Below are positions 17,350 to 27,200 of a stretch of 47,217 bases of DNA, piece by piece (position 1 is the stretch's first letter; every line of letters begins with the position of its first letter). A program made the position numbers and the translations under genes. The notes beneath the pieces are model-generated. The model worked only from the letters and a program-made list of their open reading frames with translations. It was not told where the DNA came from and searched no databases. Source of the stretch: an uncultured Flavobacteriales bacterium (GTDB lineage Bacteria > Bacteroidota > Bacteroidia > Flavobacteriales_D > Sanyastnellaceae); NCBI GenBank assembly GCA_905478795.1, contig CAJQJX010000030.1:1-47217 (forward strand), in the 5' to 3' direction.

Positions 17350-20280
17350 ATGCCATCACGCCCAATGAAGAACCGGTGCTGTGCGTCCGTGGGGACGCCC
17401 ATGTCCGGGCTGCATACTTTTCGCAAAGCGGTGGTGAAAGCCCCCTATTCAATCGGGCCTTTGTTGCTTTTCCTTGGGTTGCTTCTGGGCAATCAGCAAC
17501 CCCTCATGGGACAACCCCAGTTCACGATGTCCACCGCATTGGAAAGCAGCTACCACAGTGGCGGAGTGGTGGGTTTTACCGATGTGGACAACAACGGTTG
17601 GGACGACCTGGTCATTTTTGACGATGGCCACGATGTTGTCGTGGAGTTTCAGGGGCCGGAGGGGTTTCACGCTGTGGAAATGGTGACGTTGAGCAGCAGC
17701 AATCAGTGGGGAGCGTGCATTGGCGATCTGGACAACAGCGGTACCAAAGATGTTGTTTCCGGGGGGAGTTATGACGGGGTACACCACCTCCGTATGGGGC
17801 CAGGAGGAGTTGCCAATTTCGATGACCTTGACAATGGCGCGATGTTCATGCAAGGCTGTGTGATGAGCGATCTCGATGGCGACGGAGTGCTCGACCTTTT
17901 TGCCTGTCACGACGACGGGCTGAGCAAGCTGTGGAAGGGCGGCCAGATGCAGACTCCCACCCCCGACGATAGCCTGATGCCCCTGACCGATTATGACTTT
18001 TCCAATGACCCATTTACCGACCACAGTGGCAACTATGGCGTGGTGACTGCCGACATCAACGGGGATGGTCATACCGACGTCTACATCGCCAAGTGCAGGC
18101 AGTTCGTTGCGGATCCTTTAGACCCACGGAGGGTGAACCAACTGTGGATGTCCGATGGAAGTGGGGGTTGGACAGAAGAAGCCGGGCCCAGGGGGTTGGT
18201 CTTGCACGAGCAGAGTTGGACTGCTGACTTTGGTGACATTGACAACGACGGCGATATGGACGCGCTGGTGACCAACCACAGTGCGGCAATGGCCCTCTTC
18301 GAAAACGACGGCAACGGATATTTCACCGACATCTCGGTGGGCAGTGGCCTCAACATCACGGGCTTTTTTCTGCAAGCCAAGATGGCCGACTTCGACAACG
18401 ATGGACATCTCGATGTGATGACTTCTGGGGGAGGAGGTGCACAGCATTTCTTGCTCGGTCAGGGCGACGGCACCTTTGAAGCTGTCCCTTGGCCTTTTGG
18501 CTATCCCGATAACATCCTGGGCTTCGCGGTCGGCGATGCGGGCCGCGATGGGGCGCTCGATGTTTATGCGACCCACGGAGGTGTCTACGTTTCCCCAGAC
18601 CCGAACAATCCCGACGTCCTCTACCTCAACGAAGGGAACAGCCACCATTGGGTGGCTTTTGACCTCCAAGGGGTGTCGTCCAACCTCGACGCGGTGGGGT
18701 CCCAAGTATCCCTCTATGGGGCTTGGGGAATACAGGTTCGGGAGGTGCGCGCTGGCGAGAGTTATGGAATGACCTGCTCGCATCACGTGCACTTTGGTTT
18801 GGGCGCTGAAACCGAGATTGACAGTGCGATCATCCGTTTTCCAGGAGGCACTGAACAGGTGCTCATTGCGCCTGCGACAGACACCTACCACGATGTCATT
18901 GAGGCGCCCTGCACCTTGCCCCCCTTTGACATAGAGTGGGCGGGTGAAACCACATTGTGTCCCGGTGAATGGGTGACGTTGTCGACCCCATATTCTGCTG
19001 CGGGTCATCGATGGAACTCTGGCGAAACCGACCCCATGTTGACCGTGAGTGAGCCTGGGTTTTACCGCGCCATGGTCACCACAGTGGAAGGGTGTGTGGG
19101 CCTCTCCAATCCACTGAGAATCTACCGAACGGATGAAGTCACAGCAGCCATCTCCTATGAGGGCGATTTGGTGGGGTGCGCAGGCCGGTCTTTGATACTC
19201 CGCGGGGAAGCGGGGGGCGAGTGGAATTGGTCTGATGGTACAGCAGCCGATAGTCTCGTGGTGACCTCGGATGGTGCATTTTTTATCGAGGCCGACAATG
19301 GTTGTGAGGGGACGGTGCAATCGGATACACTCGAAGCGGTATTCTACAATGTTCCGGCACCTCCCGTTCTAGATGACGTGGTGGTGGCATTGCCCGACGA
19401 GGTGGTGCTGATGGGCAATGGGGCATCCCTGAATTGGTATGACGCGCCCGGGTCCATGGAGCCTGTCGCCTTTGGAGCCACCTTCAATGCTGGTTTGGTC
19501 GATACGACCACCACTTTTTACGCCCAAGCGGTGTCCGAATATGGTGCGGCTTCTGCTTCTGCAGGCCCCGCTGTCCAAGACGATGGTGGCTATTTAGAAA
19601 ACGAATCATATTGGCTAAAATTCGATGTGCACCAGGAGGTGGTCTTGGACTCAGTACTTGTGTTTTCTGACGCGCAAGGCGCTTTTTTAGTGGGGTTAAT
19701 CGACGCAGAGGGGACCCTCTTGGAGCAAGTTGCAGTCTCTGTCCCGGAGGGCCCATCCTACCTTCACCTCAACTTATCGATTCCCGAAGGTGAGGATTAC
19801 GGATTGCGCACCTACGACACCAATGTGGCGTTGTGGCGCGATGGCTCGGGTTCTTCTTTGGCGTTCCCCTATGCTGCTGGAGAACTGTTGACCATCACTT
19901 CAAACAACCTGAGCAATCCGGCCAACAGCACCAACTATTACTACTATTTCTACGATTGGCACGTAAGGAGCGTGTCCACGGTGTGCACATCAGAACAGGT
20001 GGGTGTCGATGTCATCGCCTTGATCAATGGGTGCACCTATCCATCGGCGTCCAACTTCAATGTTGCAGCAACCCACGAGAACGGAAGTTGCTTTTGGACG
20101 GGCTGTATGGATCCCGAGGCGATCAACTATCACCCCTTGAATACCACTGCCGACGAGAGTTGCATCTACACCATGAATCCACCGGGCGAATGCCCCGCGG
20201 ATTTAAACAGCGATGGCCTCACCGGCAGTGCTGATTTGTTGATGTTGCTGACGGATTTCGGAACCCCCTGTCAGGAATAA
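17350..20280 (+). CDS. Secreted FG-GAP/VCBS repeat protein with ASPIC/UnbV domain and half dockerin-like tail
   Basis: A 976-residue exported protein. After a signal peptide (LLLFLGLLLG...) come about six FG-GAP/VCBS blades with calcium-binding DxDxDGxxD loops (DVDNNGWDDL, DLDGDGVLDLF, DINGDGHTDV, DIDNDGDMDA, DFDNDGHLDV), forming a likely beta-propeller. An ASPIC/UnbV domain follows near residues 430-520 (HHWVAFDLQG...VHFGLGAE), then Ig-like domains, two GCTY/GCMD repeats and a final single loop, CPADLNSDGLTGSADLLM, ending DFGTPCQE (20191-20277). Other tails in this window have two such loops, so this one is half length. UnbV-type proteins are adhesion or scaffold-like; no catalytic site is seen. 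The true start may be a later ATG (17365 or 17401), since the n-region is long. Confidence 0.87.
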   Translation: MPSRPMKNRCCASVGTPMSGLHTFRKAVVKAPYSIGPLLLFLGLLLGNQQPLMGQPQFTMSTALESSYHSGGVVGFTDVDNNGWDDLVIFDDGHDVVVEFQGPEGFHAVEMVTLSSSNQWGACIGDLDNSGTKDVVSGGSYDGVHHLRMGPGGVANFDDLDNGAMFMQGCVMSDLDGDGVLDLFACHDDGLSKLWKGGQMQTPTPDDSLMPLTDYDFSNDPFTDHSGNYGVVTADINGDGHTDVYIAKCRQFVADPLDPRRVNQLWMSDGSGGWTEEAGPRGLVLHEQSWTADFGDIDNDGDMDALVTNHSAAMALFENDGNGYFTDISVGSGLNITGFFLQAKMADFDNDGHLDVMTSGGGGAQHFLLGQGDGTFEAVPWPFGYPDNILGFAVGDAGRDGALDVYATHGGVYVSPDPNNPDVLYLNEGNSHHWVAFDLQGVSSNLDAVGSQVSLYGAWGIQVREVRAGESYGMTCSHHVHFGLGAETEIDSAIIRFPGGTEQVLIAPATDTYHDVIEAPCTLPPFDIEWAGETTLCPGEWVTLSTPYSAAGHRWNSGETDPMLTVSEPGFYRAMVTTVEGCVGLSNPLRIYRTDEVTAAISYEGDLVGCAGRSLILRGEAGGEWNWSDGTAADSLVVTSDGAFFIEADNGCEGTVQSDTLEAVFYNVPAPPVLDDVVVALPDEVVLMGNGASLNWYDAPGSMEPVAFGATFNAGLVDTTTTFYAQAVSEYGAASASAGPAVQDDGGYLENESYWLKFDVHQEVVLDSVLVFSDAQGAFLVGLIDAEGTLLEQVAVSVPEGPSYLHLNLSIPEGEDYGLRTYDTNVALWRDGSGSSLAFPYAAGELLTITSNNLSNPANSTNYYYYFYDWHVRSVSTVCTSEQVGVDVIALINGCTYPSASNFNVAATHENGSCFWTGCMDPEAINYHPLNTTADESCIYTMNPPGECPADLNSDGLTGSADLLMLLTDFGTPCQE

Positions 20281-20314
20281 GTTTGACCACCGGTAGCGGT
20301 CACCAATAGAGGGG

Positions 20315-23300
20315 TCAGTTGCAGAAGTTGCCAAAGGCACCCAAGACCTGAAGTCCATCCGCTACGGTCACCGTCCCGTCGCCGTCCAGGTCTCCGATGC
20401 AGGTGTTGCTGCAGCCGAAATTCATGAGGACCAGTAAGATGTCTTCAATGTCGACCAAGCCGCTTCCATTGACGTCCTCAGGACAACCATTTTGGAAAAC
20501 CAGGCTCAATTCGACCACAACAGGAGTGGAACCGTCGGGCTCCCTGTACTGAATGTTACAATCGAAAACGACCGTTCCATCGGTGGTCAACTGTGCGATG
20601 AGCACGCGTCCTTCGGCATCGGGTGAGGTCCCAGAAACATTGCCGGGAATGGCCAGCCAACTTCCGCCCGCCACGTCATTGGAAGTCACATCGTCACCGT
20701 TTTCAAAAGCTTCGAGGTCCAAACCAACGGTTTGGATGTCTCCGTCTGAAGCAGACGGGCCTCCAATGGTGAGCCAACTGTCGAAGTTCAACGATGGGAA
20801 TTCACCAAAGAGCGCTTCGTTGATGTCATTCGATGTAGCGCCGCCGAGTGGATCTTGGAACCAGTCCGTCGACGTCGAGATGTCGATGGGGCTTTCTGGT
20901 GTACCATACACCGACAGCAGGTCTGCTCCCGGGTTGGAGAAGTTGGCATAGACGCGCCATGTATTCAGGCCAGGACCTGCTGATGATTCTGCAATCAACT
21001 CTGCAGAGAGGCCAGAGAAGCTGCCCTGGATGTAAGCACATGAGCCGTCGTTGTCAGTCGCAGATTCGTCAAAGTTGGCCGCATTGGGATCGGTACACCC
21101 GGGGATTTCATCTGAATCACAAATTCCATCTTCGTCGGCGTCGCCGGCACAATCTCCACCGCAGATTCCAAGCGCATCGAGCTGATTGCCATCGCAGTCA
21201 CAGTCTCCTTCAGGGATCTCCGTGCAGCCGCAGGCGTAGATTTCACCAGGGCCGTTGCAGATGCCGCAAGCATCGGTCAGGCCTACACAGGGGTCAATGT
21301 CATCGCAGATGCCATCGCCGTCTGTATCCGCCGTGCATGTGCCTCCACATTCGCCCAAAACGTCCAGTTGGTTGCCATCGCAATCGCAATCGCCTGCAGG
21401 TATTTCGGTACATCCACATGCATAGATGGCTCCCGGTCCGTTGCAGACACCACAGATGTCCAGCTCGCCCAAGCATTCGTCTTCGTCATCACAAATGCCA
21501 TCGCCATCAGAGTCGGCAACGCAGTCGCCCCCACAGATTCCCAAAGCGTCGTCTTGGTTGCCGTCGCAATCGCAATCGCCGGCGGGGATGTCATTGCAAC
21601 CGCACTCCAATACCGCGCCCGGCCCCCCGCAAATGCCACAGGCATCATTGGTCAGGCACTCCGTAGCAGATAAATCGTCAAAGTTGCATGCCGTCACATC
21701 CGAGCAGCCATCCTGTGCATCACACAAACCATCGCCGTCAGAGTCGTCACAATTGGGGACGCCGATGAGGCGGACATCATCAAAGTATGAGACCTCGCCA
21801 TTGGCGTTGGTTCTGGTGACCACCCTCAACTGGACAATGTTGCCTGCGTTGACAGCAACAGGGCTCACTTGAAGCGACCCAAAGTCGTTGGATACGCTAA
21901 AGAGCTCTTGGGTGGTTCCGTCTACTATAGCCTCAAACCGAATGAAATCAGCGTTCTCCCAGTTTCCAGTTTCGGAGAGGTTGACCGATGCCTGCAGATC
22001 CGTAAAGCCCGAGACATTGATGGCCCTTGAGGTCCAAGTGCAATCAAAGTCGAGGTCCTTGCCTGCAAAGGCTGTGTCCCCGTTCAAGGTGGAGGTATAG
22101 AAATAGTCGGTAGCACCCCCGTAGTTGATGTTCCATTCTGTTTCGGCCGCAGCACTGTTGATGTTGCCGTTATAGCCGTAGCCCAGGTTGGGAAACCCAC
22201 CAAAAGTTTCCTCCCAAATGGTGGTGGGGCCAGTGCCCTGACAACCGAAGTTGGGGGCGCTACAATTGGTGTAAACGTCTCCAAGGGTCAATGCGTCCCC
22301 GTCGTCACATGCACCGCCAATCACAACACACGAACCGTCATCCGCAGTGGCGTCGACGTTGTAGTTGCAGGCAGCCGCATTGGTGCAGCCACTCACCGCT
22401 TGGGTGAAGTACCACGCACGGAACACAAGGTTGGGGTCGTCTACGTAGGGGTTGCGGTTCCCTTGGGCCGCTTCAATCCTGTCGTTACGCTGCAATTCAA
22501 AGGCACTTACGGGGTCCGCAAGGTGCCAGCTGTATAGCGTTTGTGGGTCGCAGACTCCAGCAATCGCTCCCGCTTGAGTGGGGTACATGGTGTAGAAGTA
22601 ATAGACCGCTCGGGCCACATCTCCTTTTTGCGACTCCCGGGGCTCCCAGACCCCGTTGGACAATTCGCTGAAGTCATCGGCATTGGCGGGAATGGTACCG
22701 GTGCTGAAATAATTGCCTTGGGCATCGACCCCATACCATTGGGCCGAAGCATCGTCCACTTCACCAAAGGGGTTGTTGGATCGCGCTGAATTCGGCGACT
22801 GGTGCGATGGGCGCAGACTCCATATGTCCGAGCGCATTGGACTCAGGGAACCATAGAAACTTTGCGGCACCAAATGCTCTGCGTTGATAGGGTCCGGGAA
22901 CGTGACAAATTCAGAAGCTTGCTGAAAGCCCGTGTACACGCATTCAATTTGACCGCTGGACTCGTCCACTGAGCCATACATCTGTTCACGCGCTCCATTG
23001 TAACCCAAGTCATTGTGTAAGCCGTCGTACCAGTTGGTTTTGAGCCAATTCCGCAGCGGCTCCAAGGTCAAGTCAGCCGGTGGCGTTGGAGGGGCGTTTG
23101 ACAGGTTTGGACGCAGTACGAACAAGCCTTCCTCGATGTGGCTCACAATCACATTGCCCGAGGCAAAGAAGGGGTAGACGCTCCACGCTCCGTTGAATTG
23201 CGCGGAATTCGATGAGGGATACACGTCGAAATAGGCCACTTCTGACAGGGCTCCATTCGACACATCTTCCAGGTCCAAAATGCGGAGTCCAGCGCGGTAA

Positions 23301-24259
23301 TTCGCTTGATAGCAGTAGCCTTGGTGGTTGTACAGGTTGTGGTCAATCGCCAGCGATGACCCTACGTGGGTGCCGATCAACACCGGAGCATCCAAATCGA
23401 GACAGTCAAAAATGTACGTCCGCGTATTGATGGTACCCTGGTCGCCTTCGTCATTGACCAACAAGTAGCGTTGGTCCTCGGTGAGCCATCCTTGGTGCGT
23501 GTATTGGGCCGCGCCATAGCTGGTGTTGCTCAGCATCAAGGGGTCTGTGGCATCCGTGACATCGACAATGGCCACGGTATTTTCGTTGAAGCACAAGGCA
23601 ATTTCCTTGCCCACATGGGTAGCATCCGGACCGCTGTAGTTCACGATTTGAGCGTCGTGCGTGTAGCCGTCCTCAGCAAAACTTCCAATGAGGGTGGGGT
23701 TGGTTGGCACCGAGATATCGAGGATGTGCAGGCCGCCACTAAAGGTGTTCGATCCAACCGCATAAGCGCGTCCACTCTGTTCGTTGATGGCGATGTTGTG
23801 GGCGTTGCCAAACCCATCATAGTGGGCATCTTCGGTGAAGTTGGCCGGAGGATTCGTTACGTCTCTCAGGCGCGTCAGGTCGAACACCTGCAATCCATGA
23901 CCGGTGGCTTCAGAAACGATAAAAGCGTGGTCGTTGTGCACTTTGACATCGCGCCAGAGTGAGCTTCCTGTGTGGGATGGCAGAATGCCCATCACCACCG
24001 GAGAGGTGGGCGAGGATACGTCTACAAAAGCCGTGGACGCCGCCATGCCAACGATGGCGTATTCCTTGCCGTTTTCAGGGTCTGTCCAGCCCCAGAGGTC
24101 CTCAGCATCTCCACCCCCCATAGAGGAAGAGGGGACGAAGCCCATCAGATCGATCAAGTCACAGGGGTAGCCTGCGGCGAACCCATTCTCACAAGGCGTT
24201 TGAGCCAGTGAGAACAAGGGAAGGGCCGCAATAGCAACCACAATATTTAATGTGCGCAT
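20315..24259 (-). CDS. Giant secreted protein: LVIVD (choice-of-anchor B) propeller + endonuclease I + Cys-rich repeats + dockerin-like tail
   Basis: A 1314-residue exported protein. Order: signal peptide (NIVVAIAALPLFSLAQ); LVIVD-repeat beta-propeller of the choice-of-anchor B family (about 23105-24200), with [19 protein letters not shown] and IDHNLY; a complete endonuclease I domain (22406-23073) with INAEHLVPQSFYG, paralogous to the nuclease at 13015; GCTN/DDGSC repeat; an all-beta domain with ETEW and WTSRAINV; TSP3-like Cys/Asp repeats of the CGVCNGPG...GDCDCDGNQ type; a beta domain shared with the next gene (RVYANFSNPG); and a 56-residue two-loop tail (20318-20485). ATG 24259 is preferred over an upstream GTG (24274). 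It lies 34 bp downstream of the next gene on the same strand, so the two probably form an operon. The domain order suggests a surface-displayed nuclease; partners are unknown. Confidence 0.87.
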   Translation of the reverse strand: MRTLNIVVAIAALPLFSLAQTPCENGFAAGYPCDLIDLMGFVPSSSMGGGDAEDLWGWTDPENGKEYAIVGMAASTAFVDVSSPTSPVVMGILPSHTGSSLWRDVKVHNDHAFIVSEATGHGLQVFDLTRLRDVTNPPANFTEDAHYDGFGNAHNIAINEQSGRAYAVGSNTFSGGLHILDISVPTNPTLIGSFAEDGYTHDAQIVNYSGPDATHVGKEIALCFNENTVAIVDVTDATDPLMLSNTSYGAAQYTHQGWLTEDQRYLLVNDEGDQGTINTRTYIFDCLDLDAPVLIGTHVGSSLAIDHNLYNHQGYCYQANYRAGLRILDLEDVSNGALSEVAYFDVYPSSNSAQFNGAWSVYPFFASGNVIVSHIEEGLFVLRPNLSNAPPTPPADLTLEPLRNWLKTNWYDGLHNDLGYNGAREQMYGSVDESSGQIECVYTGFQQASEFVTFPDPINAEHLVPQSFYGSLSPMRSDIWSLRPSHQSPNSARSNNPFGEVDDASAQWYGVDAQGNYFSTGTIPANADDFSELSNGVWEPRESQKGDVARAVYYFYTMYPTQAGAIAGVCDPQTLYSWHLADPVSAFELQRNDRIEAAQGNRNPYVDDPNLVFRAWYFTQAVSGCTNAAACNYNVDATADDGSCVVIGGACDDGDALTLGDVYTNCSAPNFGCQGTGPTTIWEETFGGFPNLGYGYNGNINSAAAETEWNINYGGATDYFYTSTLNGDTAFAGKDLDFDCTWTSRAINVSGFTDLQASVNLSETGNWENADFIRFEAIVDGTTQELFSVSNDFGSLQVSPVAVNAGNIVQLRVVTRTNANGEVSYFDDVRLIGVPNCDDSDGDGLCDAQDGCSDVTACNFDDLSATECLTNDACGICGGPGAVLECGCNDIPAGDCDCDGNQDDALGICGGDCVADSDGDGICDDEDECLGELDICGVCNGPGAIYACGCTEIPAGDCDCDGNQLDVLGECGGTCTADTDGDGICDDIDPCVGLTDACGICNGPGEIYACGCTEIPEGDCDCDGNQLDALGICGGDCAGDADEDGICDSDEIPGCTDPNAANFDESATDNDGSCAYIQGSFSGLSAELIAESSAGPGLNTWRVYANFSNPGADLLSVYGTPESPIDISTSTDWFQDPLGGATSNDINEALFGEFPSLNFDSWLTIGGPSASDGDIQTVGLDLEAFENGDDVTSNDVAGGSWLAIPGNVSGTSPDAEGRVLIAQLTTDGTVVFDCNIQYREPDGSTPVVVELSLVFQNGCPEDVNGSGLVDIEDILLVLMNFGCSNTCIGDLDGDGTVTVADGLQVLGAFGNFCN

Positions 24260-24293
24260 TCGGAGATTCGTCACTTATATCACAAGAACAAAA

Positions 24294-27200
24294 TCAGAAG
24301 CACGACAAGCTGAAGGATCCCAAGACATCCAAGATGTCAGAGACGCCAACTACGCCGTCGTTGTCGATGTCACCCGTGCAGGTGGGACCAACGCATCCAA
24401 AACTGGAGAGCAAAATCAAGATGTCGTCTACCGCAACCAACCCGTCTCCATTGATATCCTCCGGACAATTGTTGGGGAATACCAAGGTTAAGTTGGTGGC
24501 CTGAGGGTTCGTACCGTCTGATGCCCTGTACTGAAGGTTGCAGTTCAAGGTCACGGTTCCCGAAGTGGTGAACTGGCCAATCAAAACGCGACCATCCGCG
24601 TCAGGGAAGGCCGTGGGCTGTTGGTCGGGGAAAACAAACCAACTTCCGCCGGTTATGGGGTCTGAGTTGATCGTCCCTCCGGATTCAAAGACGTCAAAGT
24701 CTATGCCGGCATTTTGGATCATAGCACCTGTATTGTCTGAGGAGCCGATGGTCACAAAACTGTCCCACTCCAAATTGGGGTAGGTGGGGAACAGGATGGG
24801 ATTCATAGCCGCTGGTGTAGACCCGCCTAAGGCATCTTGGTAGAACGCTTCAGTGGACGTAATGCTCAGAGGATCACTGGCTGTTCCGTAAATCGAAATC
24901 AATTGATCGTTCGGATTGCTGAACTGCGCATAAACGCGGAAGGTGTGGGTGCCATCCGCTACACTGTTCAATGCATAGGCTTCGGCTACCAAGCCTTCGA
25001 AGGATGCTGGCAGATAGGTGCAGCTGCCGTCGTTGTCGGTGGCCAATGGGTTATAGTTGTCTGCGAGGGGGTCGTCACAACCCGCCACTTCGTCCGTATC
25101 GCACACCCCGTCCTGGTCCACATCAGAGGTGCAGTCTCCTCCGCAAACACCCGCAGCATCGAGCTGATTGCCATTGCAGTCACAGTCGCCTGCTGGAATA
25201 TCAGAACAGCCGCATTCGTAGATCGCTCCTGGTCCGTCGCAAACGCCGCAAGCATCTGGAGTTCCCACACAACTGTCTACGTCATCACAAATCCCATCGT
25301 TGTCAGCATCTGCCGCACAATCGCCACCACAGACGTCAATGGCATCCAATTGGTTGCCATTGCAGTCACAATCCCCCTCAGGGAGCTCGGTGCATCCGCA
25401 CTCATAAATCTCACCTGGGCCGTTACAGACGCCGCAAGCATCGAGGCCTCCAATGCAGCCGTCGACGTCATCACAGATGCCGTCGCCGTCGGCATCGGCT
25501 GCGCAATCGCCACCGCAGTTGCCGATGGCGTCAACTTGGTTGCCATTGCAATCGCAGTCACCTGCAGGGATGTCAGAACAGCCGCAGTCATAGACTGCAC
25601 CTGGTCCATTGCAGACCCCGCAAGCATCGAGACTGCCTACGCAGTCGTCGATGTCATCACAAATGCCGTCGTTGTCGGCATCGGCTGAACAATCGCCACC
25701 GCAGACGTCCAAAGCATCGAGCTGATTGCCATTGCAGTCACAGTCGCCTGCTGGAATATCAGAACAGCCGCATTCGTAGATCGCTCCTGGTCCGTCGCAA
25801 ACGCCGCAAGCATCTGGAGTTCCCACACAACTGTCTACGTCATCACAAATCCCATCGTTGTCAGCATCTGCCGCACAATCGCCACCACAGACGTCAATGG
25901 CATCCAATTGGTTGCCATTGCAGTCACAATCCCCCTCAGGGAGCTCGGTGCATCCGCACTCATAAATCTCACCTGGGCCGTTACAGACGCCGCAAGCATC
26001 GAGGCCTCCAATGCAGCCGTCGACGTCATCACAGATGCCGTCGCCGTCGGCATCGGCTGCGCAATCGCCACCGCAGTTGCCGATGGCGTCAACTTGGTTG
26101 CCATTGCAATCGCAGTCACCTGCAGGGATGTCAGAACAGCCGCAGTCATAGACTGCACCTGGTCCATTGCAGACCCCGCAAGCATCGAGACTGCCTACGC
26201 AGTCGTCGATGTCATCACAAATGCCGTCGTTGTCGGCATCGGCTGAACAATCGCCACCGCAGACGTCCAATGCATCGAGTTGGTTGCCATTGCAGTCACA
26301 GTCGCCTGCTGGGATGTCAGAACAGCCGCATTCGTAGATCGCTCCTGGTCCGTCGCAAACGCCGCAAGCATCGTCAAATAGGCAAGCGGTGGCTGCAGGG
26401 TCACTGAAGTTGCAAGCAGACTGGTCAGAACAGGCATCGTCCTCATTGCAAACGCCGTCACCATCGGAATCGAGGCAGTTGAGAACACCAAACAAATAAA
26501 CATCGTCAAATGCGATGCGCTCATTGTTCGCATTGGTGATGAGTACGACTTGCAGTTGGATGGTCGAACCGTCGGGAATAGCGGTCAATTCTAGGTCGCT
26601 GGTTCCGAAGTCGTTGGACAGGGTTTGGATCTCTGTGGTCTGCCCATCAAGGATGTATTCGATGCGGACGAAGTCCCCATTCTCAAGTTGTCCTGTTTCA
26701 GAGAAAGCAGCGCTGAGTTGCAGCTCGGTGTGGCCGCTGACATCAATTTCTCGAGAGGTCCAGACACATTCGAAATCGGTGTCCCTTCCTTCAAAAATGA
26801 GATCCGATCCGGAAAGTACCGTCTTGAACCAGTCTGTATTTCCACCGTATTGAATGCTCCATTCCGTCTCTCCGGAGGCGGTATTGCTCTGGTTCTGTGT
26901 CCAGCCGTAATCCGCACCATAATCCTCAAAAGTCTCCTTCCAAATGACCTCTGGACCGACACCCTGACACCCGAAGTTTGGAAGTGCACAATTGGTGTAG
27001 ACATCACCCAATGTCAAGGCATTGCCGTCATCGCATGCGTCACCCACGAAGAGACAGGATCCGTCATCGTCGGTGGCCGCGGGGTCGAAGTTACAGGCTG
27101 ATTCATTCTGGCAGCCGGGGATTTCAGCATTGTCACAGACGCCGTCACCGTCTAAGTCTGCCGGGCAGTTTCCATTGCACACACCCAGTGCATCGAGTTG

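Noticed and set aside
25161-26372. Possible CRISPR array because of regular repeats
   Set aside because: Units are 558 bp, in frame and coding; there are no short palindromic repeats with unique spacers and no cas genes.
24837-26407. Long plus-strand open frames (up to 478 codons) opposite the Cys-rich repeats of the M43 gene
   Set aside because: They are by-products of the repetitive, stop-poor codons on the minus strand; composition is low-complexity (His/Arg/Cys-rich or Ala/Ile/Val-rich), they have no signal or domain, and they repeat with the 558-bp unit.
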